Shown: positions 45,365-57,315 of the stretch, piece after piece
Layout: each line of letters begins with the position of its first letter
How positions within the stretch are numbered: the first letter of the stretch is position 1
Assembly: GCA_037127255.1 (NCBI GenBank)
Contig: JBANSL010000006.1
Coordinates: 84,065,350 to 84,129,349, forward strand
Direction: 5' to 3'
DNA from: Persicaria tinctoria
Taxonomy: Eukaryota > Streptophyta > Magnoliopsida > Caryophyllales > Polygonaceae
Length of the DNA: 64,000 nucleotides
The notes under the pieces: generated by a model
Seen by the model: only the letters and a program-made list of their open reading frames with translations
Databases searched by the model: none
Told to the model about the DNA's origin: nothing
Position numbers and translations under genes: made by a program

Positions 45365-46023
45365 GATTTCTCCCCTATTTGTGAATAAAGTGCATGAGCC
45401 AAATTTACCTTATATTTTTCATTATTTGCAAGATACACACTTTGGAGAGGTTGAGAAAGTTTGAAAGGTTACATACTTCATTGATATAAATTGGAGAGTT
45501 TGGTTGATGCATATGATTGAGAAGTCATGGTTTGGTTGTGTTGGAGATTTAGGAGTCTTGATTCACGAATTTTATTAAGAACCACATGGCCAAATAATTC
45601 CATACCTTGTTATTTCTTACCATGCCCCTTTACAACCCCTCCGAATGGAATCTTCTTTGAAGAATTCTATTGAGCGAAGTCCTCCTGATAATTCTTGTTG
45701 CATTTTCATAATTGGTTGTGAAGTGGATACATATTTAAATTGCAATGTTTATGAGATTGTGTATGGAATTGAGTTGAGAGTTGATCTACATAGCCTAAAC
45801 ACATTGAGATCTGAGTGTAAACACATTATTCTTGTGAGGTTGGATTTATATTGCCTATGCCTATGGATCGCTCATATATGTGTGATGACGTTAAATTCAC
45901 TTGTCTTACATTGCTACTGCTTGAGATGTTGGTTTTGACAAAAGGCGAAGACTTGAACGATGTGTTGTGGGTCTTGGTTACTATTTAGTTATTGCTTGAG
46001 GACAAGCAAGTCTAAGTATGGGG
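45365..46023 (+). mobile_element. 3' internal remnant of a gypsy/LARD-type element
   Basis: Low-coding DNA that ends in ttgaggacaagcaag...taagtatggggtg (45997-46023). The same purine-rich tract precedes the 3' LTR of the LARD element at 54.77 kb (minus), so this is the tail of a related element in plus orientation. Its 5' part and 5' LTR are missing from this side. Confidence 0.6.
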
Positions 46024-47975
46024 TGATTTGATTTCTCCAAAGTATCCATGTCTTAATGCATATTTCAGTTCCATATTCTTTACATTTTGAATTTTTCGGG
46101 TTGGGAATATGTCGGATTTATGTAGTATATGCTTATTTGTCGGAAATGGAGATCTACATAAGTTTCTGTTTAATATCGCAGAATATGGAACCATTTCGGA
46201 GAAAATCAAGAAGCGAGAACCAGAGCACAAAGCTACTCGACATCGACAAACCCTAGTCGATCTCGACAAGCCATGCCTAGACACCTGCTAGGATCGTGGA
46301 GCCTATGTCGAGAAGTTGAAGACGAAGAACCCGACTCCACACCCTCCTCGAGATCGAGTGCCACCACTCGAGATCGACAAGACCTCGGAGAACAACCCGG
46401 AGTCGAGGAAAGCCTGCCCGAGGAGACTGAGGAAGAGAGTACCCGACCTGGTGCCCAGACACATTACTCGATGTCGAGGACCATACTCGATGTCGATGAA
46501 GCAGGTGAAGACCATGTCCGAGCATGTCGAGAAGGGTTCCTCGACAACACCAGAAGGCCGAAGTCGATGATCCACCCCTACTCGAGATCGAGGAACTCTC
46601 CTCGAGATCGACGAGGGCTAAGAGCCATGACCGAGCCACATCGAGGAACTGCTAGCCGAGATGCCGAGCCAAGCCCAGTTGACAACACTCCTAGTCGAGA
46701 TCGAGTAAGCTCTACTCTAGATCGATGACGGTTCCAGAAGCCGCGTGATGCGTTGATAAGTCCTACTCGATTTGGGTTTCCTTGGGCCCGAAGTTTGCCG
46801 AGTCTATCCGATTCTATCAAGATACATCATCTATCCACTTGAAGACACTTTAGATATATTTCCCTTATTTTAGATTTAATTTCATTATAGCTTTTATTTT
46901 TAAAGTCTTAGATATAGTTTTAGATATGGATATAGATATTCTATCCCTGAATAGCAAGGAACAGAAGGCTGTAAATAAAGCCCTTGGGGCTGATTTCTAT
47001 TCATTCAATTTCAGAGAGAAGTAAGTAGGAGAAGTAGAGAGAGAGAGTGAGCGGTCGATTGGAGTTGTGAAGCGAGAGCGGAATTAGCTTCAAGCGGTTG
47101 TAAACTTTGGTTTATTTTAATGCAATTAGTTTTCTTTCAATCAATGATGTCTGAGGTTGCGATGAAGCGCGAGTAGTCCACCCACTTCTAGGGTTGGCGC
47201 GAGCCCGACGATAGCCATGCATGGTTGAGGTAAAGATCCGACTTTTATCATGTTTTGAGCATCTACAACTTGTTTATGTGTTTATACCCATCTAATGGAG
47301 ATCCATGCTAACAACTTGGATTGTACACATAAAATCAGTAGAGACAATTAGGGTTTCTTGAAAGAGTTGTCTAATTGTTGGAAAAGGCGAAAGCTTGTCC
47401 TTTGATGCGATTCACATGATTATCTGTTTATCTCTGCCTTATGCATGCTTGGTTATCATTGTTTCAAACCCCAATCTTGGAAGTCCTTTTTTATACAGTT
47501 TATTTTGAAGTCCCAAAGCCTTTGCCCTTTACTTTATTTCTTTGTTTCGTTTTTCTGCCCTTACTCTATCTCGACCAAGTCTGGTCGACCTCGAGTTACT
47601 GATATTCGATCTAGCATCGCTGTAGCTTCTGTGTGCAGGTACTCGACAAGCCAAGCCAAAGTCGACAAGGGCCCTACTCGATATCAAGTAGCCTCTAGTC
47701 GAGATCGACGAGACCCAGTGCCTGTGTGTGCTACTCTGCTCGATTGGTCCGATCTTCTCTCGACTAACTCTAGTCGAGATCGAGGACATCTGTGGTCGAC
47801 TTCCGTGAGATTTCTCCGCTGCCTAGGATCCGCTGACACGCTTCCTCGTGGATTGATCCTGACTTCCGGCTGCTGCATCGGGAGGAAGTCTTGTAATCAT
47901 TTGCAAGGGATGGAATCTGGTTTGCTGTACTTTAGTTATATTTTATATTTGCATTCTCAATTTCCTCCTACAACA
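46024..47975 (+). repeat. 3' LTR related to the LARD family
   Basis: A 1.95-kb LTR in plus orientation, starting tgatttgatttctcc and ending tttcctcctacaaca. Its second half (about 47100-47975) aligns well with the complement of the young LTRs (52757-53590), including the phrases cgacgatagccatgcatg and gcatgcttggttatc. Its first half differs in detail but shares the style of tcgagatcgag palindromes. It is an older or sister family member. Frames through it are not genes. Confidence 0.75.
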
Positions 47976-47979
47976 GTTT

Positions 47980-48445
47980 ACTGACTGTGTTTGGTTCACC
48001 CAGAGAGGTTGCTTCACTAAGTGTGGTTCACTGCTTGTGGTTTACTACTTTTGATTCACTTGGGGGGTTCACTGGTAGTGGGTTATTGACTTTGTGTGGT
48101 TCACTCAAATAGTTTGGTTCACTTGTGGGGGTTTATGGACTGTGTTTGGTTCACTTGGGTGTGGTTCATTGGGGTGTGGTTCACTCAACGAGGTTGGTTC
48201 ACTTAGTGTGGTTCATTGGTTGTGCTTTATTGACTTTTTGTGGTTCACTCAGAGAGTTTGGTTCACTTAGGGGGGTTCACTAGTATTGGTTTACTGACTG
48301 TGTTTGGTTCACTCAGATAGTTTGGCTCACTTGTAGGGGGTCACTAGTAGTGGTTTACTGACTGTGTTTGGTACATTGGGGTGTGGTTCACTCAGAGAGG
48401 TTGGTTCATTGAGTGTGGTTCACTGGTTGTGGTTTATTGACTTTT
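47980..48445. repeat. TGGTTCACT minisatellite, plus orientation
   Basis: About 450 bp of degenerate copies of tttggttcactcagagag, ggtgtggttcac and actgactgtg phrases. The complementary unit fills the intron of the FAR1-like gene at 49.1-50.4 kb, so the two arrays are in inverted orientation either side of its main exon. Confidence 0.85.
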
Positions 48446-48475
48446 TTGTGTATATATTTTTATCAGTGATATGAA

Positions 48476-50471
48476 TTAAAATAACTGGTTCAGTACAATT
48501 ACAAAATAACATAATTTATGTATTAAATAAAATTTAGGCATGAATATTTGCCTGTTTGTTCTGTACGTAGAATCAAATATGACAACATCTCCAAAAATTG
48601 GATAATTTTTCCTTAATACTTGATCCGCCCAAAATACCATGGTCAATCTATCTTCTTTGTCCACATCAAATATGACAACTCTAGCTTTACATCCACGTCT
48701 ATTAGAGATTGTATTCTTTTTTCCAGTTGAATTTGCACCATTTTTCATACCTTCTCTGCTGCAAACAAGATATTTAACCCTGATAATACCACCTCCCCTT
48801 TTGATACACGTGTTGTTGCGTGTTTTAAAGCCACACATTAGAGAATATTTCTCATACTTTTCTACCCCTTCGTCAAGTGTATCAAAAATCATCCCAACAG
48901 GAAGTTTCAATTCTTCATTACATAGTGGCAGCCAATACTTTGTACTCCCTGGTGAAATTTCCAATACATAGTTCTTGTCTGTTTGTGAAGCACTCTCTGA
49001 TGCTGATATGACTTGGGGGGTAACAATGTTTGTTGTTTCTGAATCTGCATAATGTGATTTATTAAAGTTGATTCAATATAAATATAATAGGTTCCAAATC
49101 AAACAGGGCATATTATAATGTGATTTATCAATGAAAATACCAGTGAACCAATTTAAGTGAACCAAAACATGTAGCCTAAGTTCTCAGTGAACCAATCTCA
49201 GTGAACAATTCTTAATGAACAGATTTCAATGAACGATTCTCAGTGAACCACATCCTAACATATATTATATTAGTGAACCAATTTCAATTCTTAGTTAACC
49301 AATTTCAATTAACAATTCTTAGTGAAATAATTTAAATTACGAATTTCAATGAGCAATTCTCAATGAACCAATCTAAGTCAACAATTATGAGTGAACCAAT
49401 TTTAGTGAACAGTATCAGTGAACCAATTTTAAGGAAGAATATAAATGTAACAAATCCGAGTGAACCAATTTCAGTGAACATTATTAGTGAACCAATCTCA
49501 ATGAACCAAAACAAGCCATCAAAACTCAGAGGAGAAATCTCAATGAACCAATCTAAGTCAACAATTCTGAGTGAACCAATTTCAGTGAACAGTATCAGCG
49601 AACCAATCTTAATGAAGAATATAAATGTAACAAATCTGAGTGAACCAATTTCAGTGAACATTATGAGTGAACCAATCTCAATGAACCAAAACAAGCCATC
49701 AAAACTCAGAGAACAAATCTCAATAAACCAAAACATGCGACCAAAACTCAGTGAACAAAAACAAATGGACCCGATCTATTGAGATTTGTTCTCTTAGTGA
49801 AATAATTTCAATTACGAATTTCAATGAGCAATTCTCAATGAACCAATCTAAGTCAACAATTTTGAGTGAACCAATTTCAGTGAACAGTATCAGTGAACCA
49901 ATCTTAATGAAGAATATAAATGTAACAAATCTGAGTGAACCAATTTCAGTGAACATTATTAGTGAACCAATCTCAATGAACCATAACAAGCCATAAAAAC
50001 TCAGAGAACAAATCTCAATGAACCAAAACATGCGACCAAAACAAATGGACCCGATCTAAGTGAATCAACAAATATTTGATCAATGCAACTATAAGTGAAC
50101 TAATCACAGTGCACCATTCTCAGTGAACAATTCTTAGTGAACCACATTAATTTAACTAAATTAAATCTCAGTGAACCAAAATATGTTGACAATGCAAATA
50201 TCAGTGAACCGATTTAAGGGAACAAATCTCAGTGAATCAATGATTCATCATGACAGAGATGGTGCAACACACTGAAACAACATATTTTTTTATCAATTCA
50301 AATGTTAGTGAACCATTTTAAGTGAACCAAATTGTGAGGACCAAAACATATGCACACAATCCCAGTGAATCAATCTTCTATAAGGCAAATAACCAGCAAC
50401 GCCATGATTTAGGCATAAACGTAACTTGAATTAAAAGAAAACGAATTTTTTTTATTATTACCTTTCTCCAT
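48476..50471 (-). CDS. Truncated FAR1-type MULE protein, open frame in two exons
   Basis: Minus strand. A tiny exon 1 (50471-50462) gives MEK plus one base; exon 2 (49044-48476) continues DSETTNIVTPQVISASESAS; the splice ends are GT/AG and the phase fits. The result is 192 residues with no interruption. Residues about 60-140 form a FAR1 DNA-binding domain (GVEKYEKYSLMCGFKTRNNT, YLVCSREGMKN, NRRGCKARVVIF). The chain then jumps to MVFWADQVLRKNYPIFGDVV and IFDSTYRTNRQ, the start of the MULE DDE domain, and ends after a hydrophobic tail. The WRKY-like linker and nearly all of the DDE domain are deleted, so it cannot be a transposase, though it could still bind DNA. The 1.4-kb intron is almost entirely the AGTGAACCA minisatellite. 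Origin: a FAR1/Jittery-like MULE. Confidence 0.7.
49135..50370. repeat. AGTGAACCA minisatellite inside the FAR1-like intron
   Basis: Some 1.2 kb of degenerate units based on agtgaaccaatttcagtgaa. Higher-order copies are visible: the phrase tcaatgaaccaatctaagtc recurs at 49360, 49540 and 49835, and a larger block from gagcaattctcaatgaacc repeats 475 bp apart. Long frames such as the MNQSKSTI... and its complement are by-products. Confidence 0.9.
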
Positions 50472-50685
50472 TGCCTAAAATACGAACATAGGTTTTCGTT
50501 GTCAATGTATCATATATGGAAAATATTTGCTCAGATTCATAGTGAAGAAGAAAAAACCTGATGAAAAGTTGGAGAGAGATTCAAAGATTCGATGAAAATT
50601 GTGGAGAGATTTGAAGATCATGGATTAACGAGAGAGAAACGTGAGAAAGGGGGAACATGTGTGATCCGAACCCTACCCTATATAT
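50472..50685. promoter_or_regulatory. Upstream region of the FAR1-like gene
   Basis: Lies directly upstream (minus strand) of the ATG at 50471. It contains atatatatacaca-type AT-rich sequence near 50682, but no promoter element can be assigned with confidence. Confidence 0.25.
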
Positions 50686-51240
50686 ATACACATGGATTTA
50701 CTCTGGTGAAAACCTCAAATTGTGGTAAAAACCGTGAGAACTACTTTATAGCTTGGTTATTTGAAACCTGTGCTAAAAACCTCAATCCCACAGTGACTTT
50801 CCATCTTGGTTCAACCTAAAAACCTTGCTAAAAACTCCAGTTTTACAATAACACATGACTTTATAGCTAGTTCGGTCAAGCCTAAAAATCGTGCTAATAA
50901 CACATGTTTTAAAATTACATAGTGACTTTATAGCTCGGTTTTATTCAGAACCGATCTAAAATCTATGACTTTATAGATCGGTTCTATTCAAAACCAGACT
51001 ATAAAGCTAGTGAACCGGGCTAAAAAGCCGGGTTTTCACCGGAGCGCACCCATATATATATAGGGATTGACTCCGGTGAAAACCTCAAATTGTGGTAAAA
51101 CCCGTGAGGACTACTTTATAGCTTGGTTTATTTGAAACCCGCGCTAAAAACCTCAATCACACGGTGACTTTACAACTCGGTTCAACCTAAAAACCGTGCT
51201 AAAAACTCAAATGTTAAAATAACACATGACTTTATAGGAA
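50686..51240. repeat. 370-bp tandem duplication
   Basis: The phrase ggtgaaaacctcaaattgtg at 50705 recurs at 51075, and the next 160 bp (tactttatagcttggtt, aacctcaatc, ttcaacctaaaaacc) repeat with scattered changes. Between them, short repeats of gactttatagctcggtt are frequent. No coding sequence. Confidence 0.85.
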
Positions 51241-52640
51241 ATGGATCAAATAAAAATGGTTCTTAAAATGAAGATCCTTCATAAAATGAAAATAGTCTAA
51301 TTTGAAGCTAAATGGGCCTAATTTAAAGATAAATGGGCATGATTAAATGAGTAATAGATAAATGGACCTAATTAATGTGTAAATTGGTCCAATTTTATGG
51401 AGTAAATGGGTAAATGACCCTAACTATGAGGTAAATGTCACCACCTCTCTCATACTTTCTATTTCTACCAATATCGCTCTTATTTCAATTATTTCAATTA
51501 TATATTTTAGCCCGTAATTTTGATTTGAAATAATATTATATGGTGCATCTATAAGATTACAAAATGCAACAAAATATGTTACATCACAATTTTTGTCTTT
51601 ATTTTAAAAGGGAAAAAATATGAGATTATAAAATATAAAGTGAACAAATAATAAAATAAAGGTTATTATTAGTAAATGTGCATTTTTATAATGTAAAGCA
51701 AGTTTCCTACCAAAATATTTCTTTACCGGGTGCTATTTTGATGGTGGTTTTGTACTTTAATGCGACATGTGCCATTAAAAGCCTATTAGTTGAATTAAAA
51801 ATGGTATAGTGATGTGCTCACGCACAAAGGTTCGAGTTCAAAATACCACAAAAACTATTTATAGTTGTCTTCTTTTTGTTCCCGTTCATGAATAAAATTA
51901 TAAAGTGTAATAATAAAATGATAACGTGCACAAATAAGATGACAAAGTGCATATATAATATTAAGGTGTGCAAATACAATATATTTTTGTGCAAATATAA
52001 CTTTAAGTTGTGCATATCTAATAATATAATATAACTTTCAGATTATGAAGTTCATGAATAAGATTATAAAACGCAATAATAATTTGATAAAGTTCATAAA
52101 TAAGATGATAAATGTGTACAATTAAGATTATAGAGTGTATAAATAAAATTTTAGTTTGAATGTAGATTTTTAGAAATTAAGTGTGCAATTTTAGTTTGAA
52201 AAGATGAAAAGTGCCCGCCTTTCCTAAAGAAATTCCTAAATAAATTAAGATTATAGAGTGTATAACACAAATGATTTTTTTTCCATCTATTGTAATACAA
52301 ACTAGAGGAAAAGTGCCCGACTTTCCTAAAGAAATTCCTTTCTTTTCTTGCTCAAATTACAATTTCAGGATTATTGATTCCCTATTTCAGCCGAAGCAAA
52401 CCTGAAATCCTTCAAAGCCTCGACTAATTTCATCAGACCGTATTTCAAATTGTATAGCAAAAGGCTCCGAAGTTGACAAGATCAGTCATCAATGTATAAG
52501 GAGTTTACTCCATCTAGATGAATGAACACAGGTTGGAGTGCTTGACCCGTTACAATCGATTAATTTCCCGGAAAAAGTCACCTCCTTTGATTCAACCACT
52601 ACCATAGAGTCCCCCTTTTCTCATCTTCAGATCTTCCAAA
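51241..52640. other. AT-rich region with GTGCAAATA-type repeats
   Basis: No gene recognised. At 51900-52160 repeated phrases gtgcaaataa, ttataaagtg and gtgcatata occur, similar to those at 20.3-20.6 kb. The block aaaagtgcccgcctttcctaaagaaattcct recurs at 52208 and 52310. Confidence 0.5.
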
Positions 52641-52756
52641 TCGAATTGAAAATTTTCCAATAAAATAGAGGATTTCGACCATTACTTTCCCAAATTGAAG
52701 CTGTAAACCCTAGGTTTGGATTGATCGATACAGAGGTTTGAATCAAATGGGGTAAT
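52641..52756 (+). promoter_or_regulatory. 5' flank of the VAMP72-like fragment
   Basis: Sequence directly left of the LARD insertion. When the LARD element is removed, this segment joins 60267 and would form the leader just before the VAMP72-like ATG. The last five bases GTAAT (52752-52756) are the target duplication. Confidence 0.55.
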
Positions 52757-54772
52757 TGTTGATAGGAGGAAATCGAGTATGCAAAATTAAATATAAATAA
52801 ATCACAGCAAACCAGATTCCGTCCCTTGCAAATAATTACAAGACCTCCTCCTGATGCAGCAGCAGGAAGTCAGGATCGATCCAGGAGGAAGCGTGTCAGC
52901 GGATCCTAGGCAGCGGAGAAATCTCACGGAAGTCGACAACAGGGTCCTCGATCTCGACTAGGTTAGTCGACAGAAGATCGGACAGTTGAACACAGCGCAG
53001 TAGCAAACACAGGGGCTCGTCGATATCGACCAGAGGGTACTCGATATCAAGTAGAGTCCTCGTCGACTTCGGCTTTTCTTGTCGAGGACCTGCACACAGA
53101 AGCTACAACGATGCTAGATCGAGAATCAGTAACTCGAGATCGACCAGGCTTGGTCGAGATCGAGTAGACAGAGAATAAAACGAAACAAAGAAATAAAGTA
53201 AAGGCAAATGCTTTGGGACTTCGAAATAAACTTAATGTAAAAGGCTTCCAAGATTGGGGTTTGCAACAACGATAACCAAGCATGCATAAGGCAGAGATAA
53301 AACAGATAATCATGTGAATTGCATCAAGGACAAGCTTTCGCCTTTTCCAACAATTAGACAACTCTTTCAAGAAACCCTAATTGTCTCTACCGATTTTATG
53401 TTTACAATCCAAGTTGTTAGCATGGATCTCCATTAGATGGGCAATAAACACATAAACAAGTAGGAAAATGCTCAAAACATGATAAAGGTCGGATTTTTAC
53501 CTCAAACACGCATGGCTATCGTCGGGCTCGCCCCAACCCTAGAAGTGGGTGGACTACTCGCGCTTCATCGCAAACTTAGACATCATCGATTGAAAGGAAA
53601 TAACTTGCATTAAACGAAATTCAAAAGACTTTACAATCCCGGCGATCCAACTCTCGTTGAACGCCAAAACCCTAAAACCTCTGAACTCCCTAAACCGTCT
53701 CTGTGCAACTACTTCTCTACTTCTGAAATTGAATGAATCTAAAATCAGCCCCATGGGCTTTATGTATAGCCTTCTAATCCTTGCTACTCAAGGATAAAAT
53801 ATCTATATCTATATCTAAAACTTTATCTAAAACTTTAAAGATAAATAAAATACATAACATAATTAAATCTAAAATAGGGAAATATATCTAAAGGTCTTCA
53901 ATGGATAGAACTCTCCTTTTCATGATGGATCTTGATAGTTTCGGATAGAATCAGCAATCTTCGCGCCCAAGGAAAGCCAAACCGAGTAGAATTGATCCAA
54001 CCGAGTAACGCGGCTCTGGAGGTCTACTCGATCTCGACAAAGGTCTAGTCGATCTCGAGTAGGAAAGTTGGTCGACTTGCTCGGCTTCGTCGTTTCGTCT
54101 AACTGGTGCTCGACATGCTCGGTCATGGTTCACGGGTCTAGTCGATCTCGAGTACCTCTCGTCGATCTCGACTAGACTGGCCTGTCGACTAGGTCTTCTT
54201 GGGTGACTCTGCTCGACATGCTCGGACACGGCTTCCGGGCTCCTCGATCTCGAGTAGGGTGTAACCCGGTCTGTCCTCGTCTTCGTCTTCTCGATCAGCT
54301 CTTCCTCGACCAGGCCTCCTCGGACACTTTTGGTCGATCTCGAGTAGAGTGTACTCGATCTCGAGTAGAGTGTACTCGATCTCGAGTAAAGTTTTCTCAG
54401 CTTTCTGCTCTATTCTTGAAACGCACTTTCCTGAGTCCTCGTTTGTCGGATTGACGCATATGACCATGCGTTGGAAAGCTCTTTCCGAGGGCTACAACTC
54501 TCATGAAGACATCAAAGCTTGATTCAGAATGAAGACTGGTGAAAATGGCGTTTTCTCCAGCTGCAACATCCTTAGCTTCTCCATGAGTTTCCTTTAAGCT
54601 CCAAAGTGCGTCCGATTTCTGCCAAATATAACAAAAACTTGTGTAGACCTCCATATATTGCAAATAAGTGTAAACTACACAGATTCTGTATTGTTCTAAC
54701 CCAAATGTATGCAATGTATGCAGAAATCGATATAAAAGTTAGTGTAAAACATGGCAAATTAGGCTCACAACA
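52757..54772 (-). repeat. LARD 3' LTR
   Basis: A 2.0-kb LTR. It has two extra copies of a 21-bp unit with tactcgatctcgagtagagt (54335-54390) relative to arrangements in the other LTR, and keeps a 55-bp segment (about 54636-54691) missing from the 5' LTR. Palindromes of the ctcgatctcgag and gtcgatctcgac type are frequent between 53990 and 54400, and also near 52950-53170. Confidence 0.92.
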
Positions 54773-54789
54773 AACACCCCATACTTAAG
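54773..54789 (-). other. LARD polypurine tract
   Basis: On the minus strand AAGTATGGGGTG directly before the 3' LTR, the usual start point for plus-strand DNA synthesis. The same tract precedes the LTR at 46024. Confidence 0.7.
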
Positions 54790-56256
54790 CTTGCTTGTCC
54801 TCAAGCAATACTTTTAATTGTCATTCAGGGGAAGAAATCAAAACTCTCAACATATCAGATTCATTCTTATATAACCCTGCGATCAATTACCATCCTCGAA
54901 AAGGTACTTGTGTCACAGATCCATGCATGTGCAAATAAAAAGCAACATCTACCCACAAAAGGAGGGTTATGCAAAACATTCAATTCGTGACAAGGCATTA
55001 ATAATCAAGAGGACTTTAATTTAAACTCAAATAAGGAGTAGATTGGTAAAAGGCTAAAGGTGGGCAATTTCTGGCAATGTGGTGCTAATGATCCGGGGAA
55101 ATGGAGTATTTCCAAACTTGATTTCCACATTCCTTCTCCATAAGATTCATCACCTTTCATAATGCTTTTATCCATAATAATGCTTTTACCTCTCTCACCT
55201 CAGCACTGCCTTCTCGCGAGTCGCAAACAAGGGTGTCATGAATGGCCCCGGATACTTAGTGCTTTGGACTCCTCACAACGTGTCCCATCTATCCAAACTA
55301 TTATCTCAGAGAGCAGGGTCAATCTACCTTTATCTCTTGAGGTGATTGGATTTTCTTTCACTCATTAAATTTTCCATATATTTCAAACAATTTCCTTCCA
55401 AACTCCAATAATGATAATAACAACACAACAACCATATAACATCTCCATAATGTAACAACATTCTCAACATAATCCCCGGATAAGGTAAAGAATGGGCAAT
55501 ATTTAGAACATGTGGAGCAATAATTGAAATAAGGCATAATATGGCTTTTGTGATGCATAAGCATAGGTATGGCTAGGATATCAAAATATGAGCATTATAT
55601 GGAAATATAAAGTCATCCATCCTCTTATCATGCAGCATGTCAAAAGCAACATCAAATTTACTCCCTTTCATGGTTTTCAAGAAATAATGTACTTCATTGT
55701 GACTTCCCTTTACTAGGCAATTTCATGCTATATCTCTAATGAATCCAATTTTGCATCGTCGAGTTCAATATAAAACGTCCATGACATTAACCAAATTTTT
55801 CAATGGGGGTCATTTTTCAAACTTTGGAAAACATGCATATAAGCCCATAAATCAATAATGAATTCCAAAATAGCCATGTAGCAATTTAAAGAAATAAATT
55901 CTAACTATGCACAAATAATGTCAAATATAGCAAATATGCAAAAAGTAAGCCCTTCCCCCACCCCATACTTAAACATTACAGTGTCCTCACTGTATAAAAA
56001 CAAGGGTAAAGAAAGAAACTCACTAGACAGATGTGTAGGGCGTCGGGAATCGAGTGCTATGCTCTGGGCCGAGTCTGAATATAGGTTGCTTCTATCCATG
56101 GTCCTGAAAAGTGTAGAAGACATATACCCACAATAGAAAAACTAAAAATGTTCAAAACCAAAAACAAATAAAACAATGTCCAAAAAAGTCCCAAAAAATA
56201 AATGTCTATTTACAAGCTCTAGATTTTATAGTCGCTAGGCCGACTTTCTCCATTTA
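54790..56256. other. LARD internal region, no coding evidence
   Basis: AT-rich internal DNA between the polypurine tract and the nested solo LTR. No pol-like residues on either strand. A phrase close to the polypurine tract (ccccatacttaaa) recurs near 55963. Confidence 0.6.
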
Positions 56257-56261
56257 GCTTT

Positions 56262-56517
56262 TGTAAAGGCTCGGATTTTCAAATCCTAATTTTTCAGAAA
56301 AAAAAAAAGAAAACGAAAATGAATTTAAATCGGATTTAAAACTCGTTTAGCGGGTTTGGTTCGGTTCGGTTTGGGTTATTCGTTTATTATTTAACTAATT
56401 AACGGTAATTAAAATATATTATGCGTTTGAATACAGAACGGCCGTTATCTGTGAGTCCTAGAGTCCTTGCTAGGGTCATAGGGTAGCCCAGTTTCATCGG
56501 GTGTTGTCCTCCTTGAG

Positions 56518-56611
<94 letters not shown>

Positions 56612-57312
56612 AGATACGAGATGAGCATGAGATGCGATATGATGATGAGATTTGATATGCTATAGTATCGAACTGGCCAGTCTCCACCCTATCTGGAAGA
56701 GGGGTGGTGGTAGAAGAGGGATATACCACTTGATATTCTTTGTTAAGACCTTACTTAATATTCTACATATATGAATGAGGAGCATGATAGTGTGGTTAAG
56801 ATTTCAGTACTGCATGAAGGCATCCTTTATTCTAGGTATAGGCGTATTATATGTCCTCAGCGCGGTCAGAGGACCCGCGGGCGGACACTTGGCCTGACTT
56901 GGTGGTATAGTTTCAGGTACCCGATACACTGCTTGATTTTGTGCTGTTATGACGGGGTCTATTCTTATGGCGGAGAGTGAGTGTTTGAAACCTGACTTCA
57001 CCAGATTCATGCTTTTGGGATTCTCCCTAATTGTACTCTGTTTTGACCCGGCTCTGCCGTGGCACTGGTTGTATCATTTTCAGAACGTATGCCCTTTGCA
57101 TGATAACGAATTTCCTGCGTTGTAGATTTAGGATAGGTACAGGGGTTTACCCCGGGGTCCCCAACGGACCTTTCGGATTTGGGTGCGAAATCCCACTTTA
57201 AACTGCACATCTTCGGTTTCAAACCTTCAACCTGTACTCGGGGCGCAAGATCCTAACGAGGGGTTTCATCCCTCGAAACGTAACTCGGGAATCATAATCC
57301 CGGGCCGTTACA
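56262..57312 (+). repeat. Solo LTR (gypsy, chromovirus-like) nested in the LARD element
   Basis: Starts tgtaaaggctcggattttc and ends ccgggccgttaca, with the host sequence GCTTT duplicated at 56257-56261 and 57313-57317. The start and end wording is typical of Tekay/Del-type chromovirus LTRs. There is no internal domain, so it is a recombined solo LTR. It contains a long (TA)n run at 56519-56607. Insertion came after that of the LARD element. Confidence 0.85.
56519..56607. repeat. TA microsatellite
   Basis: An uninterrupted (TA)n run of about 89 bases inside the solo LTR. Confidence 0.97.
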
Positions 57313-57315
57313 GCT

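Noticed and set aside
46273..46820. Several overlapping frames rich in Arg, Ser and Asp
   Set aside because: They fall inside an LTR made of TCGA-rich palindromes, which removes stop codons from most frames.
49363..50031. Repetitive open frames on both strands (SEPISMNQNKPS type and its complement)
   Set aside because: They arise from the AGTGAACCA minisatellite inside an intron, and both strands are open for the same reason.
53047..53370. Frame starting MKELSNCWKRRKL, repeated at 58503-58910
   Set aside because: It lies within both LTRs, so duplication reflects the LTR and not a gene; the two copies end at different points.
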